Assembly: GCA_015058215.1 (NCBI GenBank)
Contig: SVCU01000013.1
Location: 1-55,566, forward strand
DNA: 55,566 nt
Direction of reading: 5' to 3'
Source: Clostridiales bacterium
Lineage (GTDB): Bacteria > Bacillota > Clostridia > Peptostreptococcales > Anaerovoracaceae
The notes under the pieces are model-generated. The model was not told the DNA's origin. It did no database searches and worked only from the letters and a program-made list of their open reading frames with translations. Shown here piece by piece: positions 41,451 to 50,267 of this stretch. A program made the translations under genes and the position numbers. The first letter of the stretch is position 1. The number at the start of each line of letters is the position of its first letter.

Positions 41451-42299
41451 ATGATAACGCAGAAACGCGTGATGACCATTCAAGATATTTCCTGCGTGGG
41501 ACGCTGCTCCATTACGGTGGCCCTGCCCATCCTGTCGGCTGCCGGCATCGAGACTGCCATCCTGCCCACCGCCATCCTGTCCACCCACACCGGCGATTTC
41601 ACCGGCTTCACCTTCCGCGATCTGACGGAAGACATCCAGCCTGTGGCCGATCACTGGAAGACGCTGGATCTGGAGTTCGATGCTCTGTACAGCGGGTTCC
41701 TGGGCTCTGCGGAGCAGATCGATACCATCCGCCGCATCTTCCGGGAATTCAAGAAGGAGAAGACTCTGATCCTGGTGGATCCCGCCATGGCGGATGCCGG
41801 GAAGCCTTATAAAACCTACACCCCGGAGATGGTGCGCCGCACGGCGGAACTTTGCACCATGGCCGATATCATCGTGCCCAACCAGACGGAGGCGGCTCTC
41901 CTGCTGGGTGAGGAATACAAGGGCGATGTGAAAAGCAAGGAAGAAACGGAAGCCTTGCTGCGGAAACTGGCAGCTCTGGGGCCCAAAGTGGTGGTCCTTA
42001 CCGGCGTTTCCTTCAGCGAATCGGAGCTGGGTGCTGCGGCTTACGACCGCGAAAAGGACGAATTCAGCTATGCGTTCTCGCCCCGTGCCAAAGGCTTTTT
42101 CCACGGCACCGGCGATGTGTTCGCCAGCGCCTTTCTGGCATCCTACCTGCGGAAGCCCGATTTGCAGACCGCTTTGGAAACGGCCACCGGTTTCGTGTAC
42201 GACTGCGTGACGGAAACCATCCGGCAGGGCAGGGAGACCCGGTATGGGGTCTGCTTTGAACTGCTGATCCCCCGCCTGTTGGAATACCTGCCGGAATAG
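41451..42299 (+). CDS. pdxY: pyridoxamine/pyridoxal kinase
   Basis: A 282-residue ribokinase-fold kinase that phosphorylates vitamin B6 vitamers with ATP. Motifs: QDISCVGRCSITVALPIL at the N-terminus, LVDPAMADAGKPY, VPNQTEAALLLGE, and the anion hole with catalytic Asp GTGDVFASAF. The length and the VGRCS start match PdxY/pyridoxamine kinase proteins of clostridia. GAGGAGA precedes the ATG. A single gene between two terminators. Confidence 0.9.
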   Translation: MITQKRVMTIQDISCVGRCSITVALPILSAAGIETAILPTAILSTHTGDFTGFTFRDLTEDIQPVADHWKTLDLEFDALYSGFLGSAEQIDTIRRIFREFKKEKTLILVDPAMADAGKPYKTYTPEMVRRTAELCTMADIIVPNQTEAALLLGEEYKGDVKSKEETEALLRKLAALGPKVVVLTGVSFSESELGAAAYDREKDEFSYAFSPRAKGFFHGTGDVFASAFLASYLRKPDLQTALETATGFVYDCVTETIRQGRETRYGVCFELLIPRLLEYLPE

Positions 42300-42340
42300 G
42301 CGGCTTCTGCGCAGCTTTTTAAACGGTAAATCAGACAAGC

Positions 42341-42370
42341 AAAAAGACACCGGTTTCGGTGTCTTTTTTT
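42341..42370. terminator. bidirectional terminator between pdxY and yihY-like genes
   Basis: AAAAGACACCG-GTTT-CGGTGTCTTTT with A- and T-tracts. Confidence 0.88.
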
Positions 42371-42375
42371 AGCGG

Positions 42376-43125
42376 TCATTTTTCCTCCAGAAGGGCGGCA
42401 TTGAATACGATGCCCAGAACCATAACAAAGCCCATCAGGTACAGCCAGAGCAGCAGGCCCACAAGACCGGCCAGGCTGCCGTACAGCATGCTGTAATCGG
42501 CAAAGTGGTTCAGGTAGAAGCTGTAGCCCACTGTGACCAGGATGCCCCCTGCGCCGGTGAGAAGACTGCCGGGCAGGATGCTGCGCCAGGGAAGTTTTCT
42601 GCTGGGCAGGATGTAATAGAGCAGCAGGATCCCCGCCGGATAGACCAGCATGTTGATCAGGGGGAGCCGCAGGGCGAAAAGGGCGGCCACAGCCAGGAGG
42701 AACAGGATCAGCAGGATCATCAGAAGGATGGCCCGCAGCCGTTCCCAGATGAACCCCCGGCCAGCATTGGAGCCGGTGTAGGTATAGTTGGTGATGCCGA
42801 TCAGGGAAAACATGATCTTGGAGGCGGCCCAGAGGGCGGCGATCAGAAAGCCGATGCTGAAGCTGCTGGTGGGGTCAAAGGCCAGGTATTGGGAAACTGC
42901 GTCCCGGAGACCTTCGGACAGGTAGCGGTCCAGAACCAGGGTCAGGGAGTCCAGGGACAAAGAAAAGAAGCCCAGTGCCTGAGCCACGAGGATCAGCATG
43001 GGCACGGCGGAAAGCAGTAGGAAAAAACCCAGTTCTGCGGCAACACCCTGGTAATAGGGCTTTGTCATTTGTTCCACCACGCTTCCGACGATCCGGAGCA
43101 GGCGCGAGCTTCTTTTTGGTTTCAT
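42376..43125 (-). CDS. YihY/BrkB family membrane protein
   Basis: 249 residues with six hydrophobic helices and the family motifs AAELGFFLLLSAVPMLIL, the FLIAALWAASKIMFSLI stretch, and a C-terminal YGSLAGLVGLLLWLYLMGFV. The family was formerly called ribonuclease BN in error; its real role is unknown. It is the last gene of an operon with a TSCPD protein and XTP/dITP pyrophosphatase (14-base gap). Confidence 0.88.
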   Translation of the reverse strand: MKPKRSSRLLRIVGSVVEQMTKPYYQGVAAELGFFLLLSAVPMLILVAQALGFFSLSLDSLTLVLDRYLSEGLRDAVSQYLAFDPTSSFSIGFLIAALWAASKIMFSLIGITNYTYTGSNAGRGFIWERLRAILLMILLILFLLAVAALFALRLPLINMLVYPAGILLLYYILPSRKLPWRSILPGSLLTGAGGILVTVGYSFYLNHFADYSMLYGSLAGLVGLLLWLYLMGFVMVLGIVFNAALLEEK

Positions 43126-43139
43126 GGAGGTGCCTCCGT

Positions 43140-43730
43140 TTACAGAGCCTGCAGTTTCTCCTGCAGGGCGGCCAGGGCGCGGGCCCTATGGCTGATGGCG
43201 TTTTTTTCTTCCGCCGTGAACTGACCGAAGGAGCGGTCATGGCCCAGGGGCCGGAACAGGGGATCATAACCGAAACCGCCATCCCCTTCCTTTTGGAACA
43301 GAATGTGACCTTCCACCTCGCCGCGGGCAGCCAGAACGGTCCCGTCGGGATAGACCAGGGTCACCACGGAGACGAAGCGGCCGGTGCGCTTCTCCAGGGG
43401 GAGATCCCCCAGAAGCTGCAGCAGCTTGCGGTTGTTGGCTTCGTCGTCGCAGTCGTCGCCGGCAAAGCGGGCGGAGTGGACGCCGGGAGCACCGTTCAGG
43501 AAGTCCACCTCAAGGCCGGAATCGTCGGCAATGGCCGGTTTCCCGGAGAGGCGGCAGATCTCCTGTGCCTTCAGAAGGGAGTTTTCTTCGAAGGTGGAAC
43601 CGGTCTCCTCCACATCCACGTCGGCCAGCCCCACGTCATCCTTGGGGATGAGGGTGAAACCGAAGGGGGCGGTGATGGCATCGATCTCTTTCAGCTTGTG
43701 GGCGTTGTGTGTAGCAGCGACCAGAAGCAT
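43140..43730 (-). CDS. rdgB: XTP/dITP diphosphatase (RdgB/HAM1)
   Basis: A 196-residue nucleotide house-cleaning enzyme that hydrolyses dITP, XTP and ITP to the monophosphates. Signatures: the N-terminal THNAHKLKEI nucleotide-binding loop, FEENSLLKAQ, the metal-site ADDSGLEVDFLNGAPGVHSAR (read in parts), and FGYDPLF. Its start overlaps the stop of the upstream TSCPD gene by one base (coupled translation). Confidence 0.94.
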   Translation of the reverse strand: MLLVAATHNAHKLKEIDAITAPFGFTLIPKDDVGLADVDVEETGSTFEENSLLKAQEICRLSGKPAIADDSGLEVDFLNGAPGVHSARFAGDDCDDEANNRKLLQLLGDLPLEKRTGRFVSVVTLVYPDGTVLAARGEVEGHILFQKEGDGGFGYDPLFRPLGHDRSFGQFTAEEKNAISHRARALAALQEKLQAL

Positions 43731-43996
43731 TACTTTGCGCCTTCTGCCTGCTGGTTCTGTGCCATTCTGATGGCCTTTGCCAACTGGTCTACACAGGAAG
43801 TGGGCTTGCGGCCGCAGGTGTGGCCGTTGAACATGGCGACCACTTCGTCAGCATCCTTGCCTTCCAGCATCATGCTGATGGCCTTCAGGTTGCCGGAGCA
43901 GCCGCCGGCGAAGGAAACGTTCTTCAGGGTATTGCCTTCCAGCTCGAATTCGATGGAAGAAGGGCAGATGCCAAAAGGTCTGTAACGCATTTTCAT
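43730..43996 (-). CDS. TSCPD domain protein (TIGR03905 type)
   Basis: 88 residues. Family signatures: YRPFGICPSSIEFELEG, SFAGGCSGNLKAISMMLEG, and the hallmark GRKPTSCVDQLAKAI with its conserved cysteines. The domain resembles the C-terminal module of some ribonucleotide reductases and probably binds metal or nucleotide. AGGAGG is upstream of the start at 43996. First gene of an operon with rdgB and yihY-like. Confidence 0.85.
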   Translation of the reverse strand: MKMRYRPFGICPSSIEFELEGNTLKNVSFAGGCSGNLKAISMMLEGKDADEVVAMFNGHTCGRKPTSCVDQLAKAIRMAQNQQAEGAK

Positions 43997-44047
43997 AATA
44001 TAGTATCCTCCTAAACAGTATAACAAAATTTGAAATTTCTATGCGGA

Positions 44048-45403
44048 CTACCGATAACGGCTGTAGGTGCCGGACCGGCGTCGGGAACGTTGGAAGGGCC
44101 ACTGCACCCCGTTCATCAGGTGGAGATACAGGGCGATGAGGCAGCAGACGAGGGCCAGGGAGGCGAAACCGATGGCAAAGCCTCTCCAGATCTTCGATGC
44201 GGTGGCATCGTCCACGCCGAAGCGGGAAAGGATGCCGCCTTCGGGGATCTCCTCGGAGGTGACCACCATGTATTCCCCAAGGAACTTGTCCCCCAGGAAC
44301 AGCTTCACGGTACCGGCGGTCTCACCGGCACTGACGGGAGCCTGCAGGGAATCGAAGAGATTGGTTTCCATGGTGATATCGCCCAGGCTCTGGTTCAGCT
44401 TCAGGGTGGCCAGGGCACTGGTGGAAGCTTCCACACTGACGTTCAGCACGGAGCCCCGCTTTACGGGAACGGTGCCCATGGGAGCGCCGCCGTTCAGCAC
44501 GGTGGTGGTCTGGTAGTTATCGAAGCCCCAGTCCATGAGGGCCATGCAGTCGGTGAAGCGGCCGTTGGCGGAAGAGTTCATGGATACGGCGATGAGGGTG
44601 GTACCGTTGCGCTCGGCACAGGCGACCAGACAGCCTCGGGCTTCCGTGGTCCAGCCGGTCTTCATGCCCAGGATGCCGTCGTACTTGGGGGTGCGGCGGA
44701 TGCCGTTGACGTAGACCTTGGTGCTGGTATCGTACAGGAGACGGTTGGTGTTGTACATGTACCGGGTCTCCTGCTTGTTGGTGGCGGGAATGGTGTGGCG
44801 GTAGGTGCCGCAGTATTCCATGAAGGTGGGCAGGGTGTAGGCATACTTTGCCATCATGGCCAGGTCGTAGGCGGTGGAAACGTGCTCCTTATCGTGGAGA
44901 CCGTTGGGGTTCACGAAGTTGGTGTTGAGAGCGCCCAGTTCCTTGGCCCGCTGGTTCATCATTTCGGCGAAGCCTTTTACATCGCCGCCCATTTTCTTGG
45001 CCAGGGCTACAGCTACATCGTTGGCGGATTCCAGCATCATGCCGTACATGGCCTCGCCCACGGTGATCTCTTCGCCTTCAATGAGGTAGATCCGGCTGCC
45101 GCCGGTGAAGGCGGTCTCCCGGTCTACGGGCAGCAGATCGTCGAAATCCAGCTTTTCGATGGCCAGGATGGCGGTCATGATCTTGGTGGTGCTGGCGGGA
45201 TAATGGGGTTCGTGTATGTTCTTTTCCCAAAGGATCTCGCCGGTGACGGCATCGATCAGGATGCCGCTTGCCCCTTCGATTTCGGGATAGGGGACTTCGC
45301 CGGGGTCGAACCCGGTGTCATTCCCTGCAAAGGCAGGCTCCCAGCTTGCGGGAAGGGCCAGCAGCATGGTCAAAATCAATACAATACTCAGGAATCGTTT
45401 CAT
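44048..45403 (-). CDS. dacF: D-alanyl-D-alanine carboxypeptidase (DacF/PBP5-type)
   Basis: 451 residues. A Sec signal peptide (MKRFLSIVLILTMLLALPA, cleavage near AFA-G) leads to a penicillin-binding carboxypeptidase domain: SxxK at S71-K74 (STTK), SxN at S126-N128, and KTG at 248-250. A PBP5_C-type beta domain spans about 290-390. The C-terminus has a transmembrane helix (about 410-432) and a basic tail. It trims the terminal D-Ala of peptidoglycan stems. It lies 16 bases after apgM, so the two may be cotranscribed. Confidence 0.93.
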   Translation of the reverse strand: MKRFLSIVLILTMLLALPASWEPAFAGNDTGFDPGEVPYPEIEGASGILIDAVTGEILWEKNIHEPHYPASTTKIMTAILAIEKLDFDDLLPVDRETAFTGGSRIYLIEGEEITVGEAMYGMMLESANDVAVALAKKMGGDVKGFAEMMNQRAKELGALNTNFVNPNGLHDKEHVSTAYDLAMMAKYAYTLPTFMEYCGTYRHTIPATNKQETRYMYNTNRLLYDTSTKVYVNGIRRTPKYDGILGMKTGWTTEARGCLVACAERNGTTLIAVSMNSSANGRFTDCMALMDWGFDNYQTTTVLNGGAPMGTVPVKRGSVLNVSVEASTSALATLKLNQSLGDITMETNLFDSLQAPVSAGETAGTVKLFLGDKFLGEYMVVTSEEIPEGGILSRFGVDDATASKIWRGFAIGFASLALVCCLIALYLHLMNGVQWPFQRSRRRSGTYSRYR

Positions 45404-45419
45404 CTCTTACCCCTAAACG

Positions 45420-46631
45420 TTATTTTGTGAAGAATCGGTCGGTGAGCGCATGACCGTGGGGAATGAATTCCCCTTTGGCACCTGCGGGTTCGGTGTAGGT
45501 GCGGGAAGGATCCGCGGGAAGCGGAGACGTGCTGTCGTAGAGCACGAAGGGAACGGGATCGGCGGAGTGGGTGCGGATCCGCATGGGGGTCTGGTGGTCG
45601 GGCACCAGCAGGAAGCGGAAGTCTTCGCCGCTTTCCTCCAACCAGGAGAGGACGGGGCCGATGATCTTTTCGTCGATCAGTTCCAGAGCCTCCACCTTTT
45701 CTCCCAGGTTGCCCTGATGGGAGCATTCGTCGGGGGCTTCCATGTGCAGGTAGACGAAGTCTTTGCCCCGCTGGAAGGCGTCGATGGCGGCCCGGGCCTT
45801 GCCTTCGTAATTGGTGCGGATGGTGCCGGTGGCGCCGGGAACGTCGATGGATTCCATGCCGGCGCAGATGCCGATGCCTTTGATCAGGTCTACGGCGGAG
45901 ATGACGGAGCCGTCCACACCGTATTTTTCACGGATGGGCGAAAGCGCGGGTTTCTTCCCCTGGCCCCAGAGCCAGATGGAGTTGGCAGGGGGCAGGCCGC
46001 GCTCAATGCGGGCTTTGTTGACGGGGTGATCCTTCAGCAGGGGATAGCTCTTCTTCATGAGTTCCAGCAGGAACTCAGAGCCTTCACCCTTGGGCAGGTA
46101 GTCGCCCACCACCCGGTCGGGGATGTCGTGGGGCGGGGTCTCTTCGTAGTGAAGAAGACCGTCGGCCACCACCATGGCGTGGCGGTAGCTGACACCGGTA
46201 TAGAAATGGATCTTGTCCGTGGACAGTTCTTTTTCGATGAGTTCCACCAGCGGAGCGCTTTCTTCCGTGGGGATCTCGCCGGAGGCATAGCTCACCAGGG
46301 TCTTGGCTTCGTAGGGCTCGTCGTCGGACAGGGTAACCAGATTGCAGCGGTAGGAAACATCGGTGGGCAGAAGATCCACCCCGATGCTGGCGGCTTCCAG
46401 AGGAGAGCGGCCCGTATGATAAACCTTGGGGTCGTAACCCATGACGGACAGGTTGGCCACGTCACTTCCCGGGGCCATGCCCTCGGGAACGTTGCAGACA
46501 GAACCCACGGTGCCCAGGGAGGCATAGTGGTCTGCGTGCGGCATATGTGCAGCTTCCAGAGGAGTCTTTCCGCCCAGCGCTTCGATGGGGCCGTCCCCTG
46601 CGCCGTCAGTCACGATGATCAGATATTTCAT
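45420..46631 (-). CDS. apgM: cofactor-independent phosphoglycerate mutase, archaeal type
   Basis: A 403-residue alkaline-phosphatase-superfamily mutase interconverting 2- and 3-phosphoglycerate. The N-terminus IIVTDGAGDGPIEALGGKTP carries the metal Asp, MAPGSDVANLSVMGYDP the nucleophilic Ser, and EAPDECSHQGN with PDHQTPMRIRTHSADPVP the late metal sites. The start at 46631 (AGGAGG upstream) is chosen over longer non-coding extensions. It is divergent from serC-serA, which use 3-phosphoglycerate, so they plausibly share metabolic purpose. Homologues have also been annotated as homoserine kinase-type, a less likely role. Confidence 0.9.
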   Translation of the reverse strand: MKYLIIVTDGAGDGPIEALGGKTPLEAAHMPHADHYASLGTVGSVCNVPEGMAPGSDVANLSVMGYDPKVYHTGRSPLEAASIGVDLLPTDVSYRCNLVTLSDDEPYEAKTLVSYASGEIPTEESAPLVELIEKELSTDKIHFYTGVSYRHAMVVADGLLHYEETPPHDIPDRVVGDYLPKGEGSEFLLELMKKSYPLLKDHPVNKARIERGLPPANSIWLWGQGKKPALSPIREKYGVDGSVISAVDLIKGIGICAGMESIDVPGATGTIRTNYEGKARAAIDAFQRGKDFVYLHMEAPDECSHQGNLGEKVEALELIDEKIIGPVLSWLEESGEDFRFLLVPDHQTPMRIRTHSADPVPFVLYDSTSPLPADPSRTYTEPAGAKGEFIPHGHALTDRFFTK

Positions 46632-46812
46632 AGCAGAATCCTCCTTCTTGATTTCCTTTGACTTTGTAAAAAAACCATCATTTATTTTACCATATATATG
46701 CCTTTCTGGCAAATGAAATCCGTTTTCACAAAAGGAAGGAAATTTTCGGGAACAAAAGACTAAACTGTAGGCAAAATCAAGGAATGTATACAAAAAGAAA
46801 TCTCCAAAAGGC

Positions 46813-46841
46813 TTGTTTTACCAAAATCACTGTGCTACAAT
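46813..46841 (+). promoter_or_regulatory. promoter of serC-serA
   Basis: TTGTTT (46813-46818), 17 bases, TACAAT (46836-46841). The leader (about 46848-46923) holds a GATGCCGCA/TGCGGC pairing that frames a TCC/GGA inner stem. No T-box or known riboswitch is seen. Confidence 0.65.
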
Positions 46842-46923
46842 TAATCCGTATGAGATGCCGCATCCTTTTGCTGAGGAAGTGCAATCGGAGACATCTGCGG
46901 CTTATAATAGGAGGTAAACAAAA

Positions 46924-48027
46924 ATGAGTGAACTGAATCGCGTCTACAACTTCTCCGCAGGTCCCTCTACCATGCCCCTTCCCGTTCTGGAAGAAGCTCA
47001 GAAGGATATGCTGAACTACCACGGCACCGGTATGTCCGTAATGGAAATGTCCCACAGATCCAAGGACTACCAGGCAATCATCGATGCAGCAGAAGCTGAC
47101 CTGAGAGATGTAATGGGTATTCCCGATAACTATAAGGTACTGTTCCTGCAGGGCGGCGGCTTCATGCAGTTCTCCATGGTTCCCCTGAACCTGTTCAGAA
47201 AGTCCTTCAAGGCTGACTACATCGTCACCGGCGGCTGGGCAGAAAAGGCAGCCAAGGAAGCTAAGAAGTTCGGTACCGTCAACGTACTGGCTTCCTCCAA
47301 GGAAAGCACCTATTCCTACATCCCCAAGGTAGACCCCGCAAACTACACTCCCGATGCAGACTATTTCTACATCTGCTATAACAACACCCTGTACGGCACC
47401 GAATGGCAGGACAAGGATCTGCCCCAGACCGGTGATGTTCCCCTCGTAGCAGACATGTCTTCCAACATTCTGTCCCGTAAGGTAGATGTCAGCAAGTTCG
47501 GTCTGATCTTCGCAGGCGCACAGAAGAACCTGGGCCCCGCCGGTGTTACCATCGTTATCATCCGCGAAGACCTGCTGGGTTATGCAGACACCACCAAGAC
47601 CCCCATTCTGCTGGACTACAAGCTGCACGCAGACAACGGTTCCATGTTCAACACTCCTCCCACCTATGGTATCTACATGGCTGGCCTGATGTTCAAGTGG
47701 ATCAAGTCCATGGGCGGCGTAGAAGAAATCCAGAAGATCAACGAAGCCAAGGCTAAGCTGTTCTATGACACCGTAGACAACAGCAAGCTGTTCAAGTGCC
47801 CCGTTGCCAAGGAAGACCGTTCCAACATGAACGCTCTGTTCGTAACCGGCGATCCCGAACTGGACAAGAAGTTCGTTGCAGAAGCTAAGGCTCAGGGCAT
47901 GGTCAACCTGGCCGGTCACCGTTCCGTCGGCGGCATGAGAGCTTCCATGTACAACGCTATGCCCATGGAAGGCGTAGAAAAGCTGGTCAAGTTCATGAAG
48001 GAATTCGAAGCAGCTAACCTGAAATAA
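46924..48027 (+). CDS. serC: phosphoserine aminotransferase
   Basis: A 367-residue class V PLP aminotransferase making phosphoserine from 3-phosphohydroxypyruvate. Motifs: YNFSAGPSTMP, the GTGMSVMEMSHRSKDY region, and the PLP lysine K201 in FAGAQKNLGPAG; the C-terminus has GHRSVGGMRASMYNA. AGGAGG at the start. It is in an operon with serA (74-base gap containing a palindrome). It prefers GCA, GTA and AGA codons more than most neighbours, consistent with very high expression or a separate codon history. Confidence 0.96.
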   Translation: MSELNRVYNFSAGPSTMPLPVLEEAQKDMLNYHGTGMSVMEMSHRSKDYQAIIDAAEADLRDVMGIPDNYKVLFLQGGGFMQFSMVPLNLFRKSFKADYIVTGGWAEKAAKEAKKFGTVNVLASSKESTYSYIPKVDPANYTPDADYFYICYNNTLYGTEWQDKDLPQTGDVPLVADMSSNILSRKVDVSKFGLIFAGAQKNLGPAGVTIVIIREDLLGYADTTKTPILLDYKLHADNGSMFNTPPTYGIYMAGLMFKWIKSMGGVEEIQKINEAKAKLFYDTVDNSKLFKCPVAKEDRSNMNALFVTGDPELDKKFVAEAKAQGMVNLAGHRSVGGMRASMYNAMPMEGVEKLVKFMKEFEAANLK

Positions 48028-48049
48028 GCTCAAACATATTGCAAAAACA

Positions 48050-48075
48050 GGGGCGGCGCGTAACAGGGCCGCCCC
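48050..48075. repeat. GC palindrome between serC and serA
   Basis: GGGGCGGC (48050-48057) and GCCGCCCC (48068-48075) with a 10-nt loop. No T-tract follows, so it may stabilise or modulate rather than end the serC mRNA. Confidence 0.55.
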
Positions 48076-48101
48076 AAATATTGAAAGAAGGAAAGAATAC
48101 A

Positions 48102-49259
48102 ATGTACAAAATTGCTACTCTGAACAAGATCTCTCCCGTAGGTCTGAACAAGTTCACCGCTGATTACGAAGTAGTATCCGATGTAATGGTTTCCGACGGT
48201 GCTCTGGTCCGCTCCATGGACATGCACGAAATGGAACTGCCCGAAAGCTTCCTGGCAGTTGCAAGAGCCGGCGCCGGCGTAAACAACATTCCTCTGGACA
48301 AGATGGCTGACAACGGCATCGTTGCTTTCAACACCCCCGGTGCAAACGCAAACGCTGTTAAGGAACTGGTCATCGGTTCCATGCTGGGTGCTTTCAGAAA
48401 CATCGCAGCAGGTATTGCATGGGCTTCCACTCTGACCGAAGACATCGCCAAGGCTACCGAAAAGGGCAAGGGCCAGTTCGCCGGTCACGAAATCAAGGGT
48501 AAGACCCTGGGCGTAGTTGGTCTGGGTGCTATCGGTGCTATGGTTGCCAACGCAGCTCTGGATCTGGGTATGAACGTTGTTGGTTCCGACCCCTATCTGT
48601 CCGTAAAGGCTGCTCTGTCCCTGAAGCCCGGCGTACAGGTTCTGGAATCCATGGAACAGGTCGTTGCAGCTGCTGACGTGATCACCATCCACGTTCCCGC
48701 AATGCCCTCCACCAATGGCATGTTCAACGCAGACGTTCTGGCTAAGGTAAAGCCCGGTGCCATCGTTCTGAACTTCTCCAGAGACAAGCTGGTAGACGAA
48801 GTTGCAATGCTGAAGGCTCTGGAAGAAGGCCACGTTGCAAAGTACGTCAGCGACTTCCCCAACGATGTCGTTCTGGGCAAGCCCGGCGTGATCTGCACTC
48901 CTCACCTGGGTGCTTCCACTGAAGAATCCGAAGAAAACTGTGCAGCAATGGCAGCTACCGAAATCATGGATTACCTGGAAAACGGCAACATCGTAAATTC
49001 CGTAAACTTCCCCATGGTAAACCTGGGCGCTCTGACCGCCGGTACCCGTGTACTGGTTCTGGCCAAGGGTGTAGAAGACCTGGCAGCCAAGTTCACCGCA
49101 GCTGTTGCTGATCTGAAGGTTGGCGTTGTCAACCAGAAGAGCGGCGTAAGAGGCGCTGTATCCGCAGTTCTGGCCGACGTTACCGGTGCAGTTGATGCGG
49201 AAGCTCTGAAGGCAGCTCTGGGCGAAGGCGTTGTCCGCGTTCGCGTACTGAGCAAATAA
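48102..49259 (+). CDS. serA: D-3-phosphoglycerate dehydrogenase
   Basis: A 385-residue NAD-dependent D-isomer 2-hydroxyacid dehydrogenase that starts serine synthesis. The Rossmann motif is GLGAIGAMVA. The conserved Arg lies in LNFSRDKLVDE, where most relatives have ARGG, and the usual acidic residue is replaced by the DFPND region, a variant known in a clostridial group. The catalytic His is in TPHLGASTEESEEN. The C-terminal 80 residues look like a degenerate ACT domain. GAAGGAAAG precedes the start. It lies downstream of serC and ends in a terminator. Confidence 0.9.
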   Translation: MYKIATLNKISPVGLNKFTADYEVVSDVMVSDGALVRSMDMHEMELPESFLAVARAGAGVNNIPLDKMADNGIVAFNTPGANANAVKELVIGSMLGAFRNIAAGIAWASTLTEDIAKATEKGKGQFAGHEIKGKTLGVVGLGAIGAMVANAALDLGMNVVGSDPYLSVKAALSLKPGVQVLESMEQVVAAADVITIHVPAMPSTNGMFNADVLAKVKPGAIVLNFSRDKLVDEVAMLKALEEGHVAKYVSDFPNDVVLGKPGVICTPHLGASTEESEENCAAMAATEIMDYLENGNIVNSVNFPMVNLGALTAGTRVLVLAKGVEDLAAKFTAAVADLKVGVVNQKSGVRGAVSAVLADVTGAVDAEALKAALGEGVVRVRVLSK

Positions 49260-49277
49260 GCTTCTCAAATTGAAATG

Positions 49278-49311
49278 AAAAAGATCCGGTGCCGCAGGCA
49301 CCGGATCTTTT
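49278..49311 (+). terminator. terminator after serA
   Basis: AAAGATCCGGTGCC-GCA-GGCACCGGATCTTTTT. Confidence 0.9.
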
Positions 49312-49317
49312 TATGTG

Positions 49318-49354
49318 AAAAGGGGATGGCCGCTGCAGCGGCCATCCCCTTTTT
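49318..49354 (-). terminator. terminator after the deoR-type gene
   Basis: GGGGATGGCCGCTGCAGCGGCCATCCCC read in two arms, flanked by A- and T-tracts. It abuts the minus-strand stop codon. Confidence 0.85.
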
Positions 49355-50110
49355 TCAGTCTTTGGATTCCACCGGAATGAACTTGGTGGAACTGTATTTG
49401 CTTTTGACCTCCGGGCTGAACCGGTAATCGGAGATCACATAATCCACCGCACTGAAATCCCCAAGGAAGAGCGGGGTCTTCACGTGCAGCTTGCCGCTGT
49501 CCATCATATAGAACACCTTAGCAGCGTTTTTCAGCATGACGCGGTGCAGGTCGTAATAGACGGTGGTACTGCCGATGCGGCCGTCGTCTTCCATGCCGTA
49601 GGTGGAGAAGAACATTTTATCCACACGATAGCTCTGCGCGTTTTCCACCGCCATCATGCCGCCCAGCATGCTGGGGGCTTCCACCACTTCGCCGCCCAGG
49701 CAGAAGCATTTGACGCCGTATTCGCTGAGGAAGGAAGCCAGGTTCATATTGTTGGTGATGACGGTCAGATCCTTACGGTCCGTGATGTAGCGGCCGATGT
49801 ACTGGCCGGTGGTGGAACCGTCGATGAAGATGGTATCGCCGTTCTCAATGAACGTGGCAGCCTTCTTCCCGATCTGGTTCTTGGTGGCTTTCATTTTGTG
49901 GTAACGGAAGGTGAGGGGAGTGACGGTGCTTTCCACCAGCTGCGCTCCGCCGTAGCTTCTGGTGATCAGTTTCTGGCTCTGCAGAACGTTCAGATCACGG
50001 TTGATGGTGGCGGTACTGTAGTGGAGCTCTTCGGTCAGGTACTTTACGGTGACGTAGCCATGCTCTTTCAAGATTTGGAGAATATCATCCAGACGGTCTT
50101 TTTGATACAT
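49355..50110 (-). CDS. DeoR/GlpR-family transcriptional regulator
   Basis: 251 residues. An N-terminal HTH (about 5-50; RLDDILQILKEHGYVTVKYL and ATINRDLNVL) precedes a sugar-phosphate-sensing SIS-like domain with IFIDGSTTGQYIGRYI and VITNNMNLA. It probably responds to a phosphorylated sugar or related metabolite. The start at 50110 has GAGGTG upstream; an earlier ATG would add a poorly conserved tail. It is divergent from a MATE exporter, with paired AAACTTT sites in the gap. Confidence 0.85.
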   Translation of the reverse strand: MYQKDRLDDILQILKEHGYVTVKYLTEELHYSTATINRDLNVLQSQKLITRSYGGAQLVESTVTPLTFRYHKMKATKNQIGKKAATFIENGDTIFIDGSTTGQYIGRYITDRKDLTVITNNMNLASFLSEYGVKCFCLGGEVVEAPSMLGGMMAVENAQSYRVDKMFFSTYGMEDDGRIGSTTVYYDLHRVMLKNAAKVFYMMDSGKLHVKTPLFLGDFSAVDYVISDYRFSPEVKSKYSSTKFIPVESKD

Positions 50111-50142
50111 TTTGCACCTCGAATGTGAGAAAACGTGATAAT

Positions 50143-50178
50143 TCGTCAAACTTTTGGACTGTGTTGCGAAACTTTGAG
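50143..50178. promoter_or_regulatory. direct repeats between deoR-type and MATE genes
   Basis: CAAACTTTTGG and GAAACTTTGAG are direct repeats 22-24 bases apart, overlapping the MATE promoter. They are candidate operators for the adjacent regulator. Confidence 0.45.
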
Positions 50179-50192
50179 AATACTGCTATATT
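50164..50192 (+). promoter_or_regulatory. promoter of the MATE exporter gene
   Basis: TTGCGA (50164-50169), 17 bases, TATATT (50187-50192). Overlap with the repeats suggests repression. Confidence 0.6.
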
Positions 50193-50267
50193 ATACTCGT
50201 TGTTCCAAGGGCCGTCAAGATAGACCTGACGACCGACAGCAGAGATGGCCGAGGAATGGTGAAAATT

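Noticed and set aside
46848-46923. T-box or serine-sensing leader before serC
   Set aside because: The leader is only about 75 bases and lacks the T-box sequence and specifier stem; only a simple hairpin is visible.
48050-48075. Terminator between serC and serA
   Set aside because: The hairpin lacks a T-tract, and serA has no obvious promoter, so an operon is more likely.
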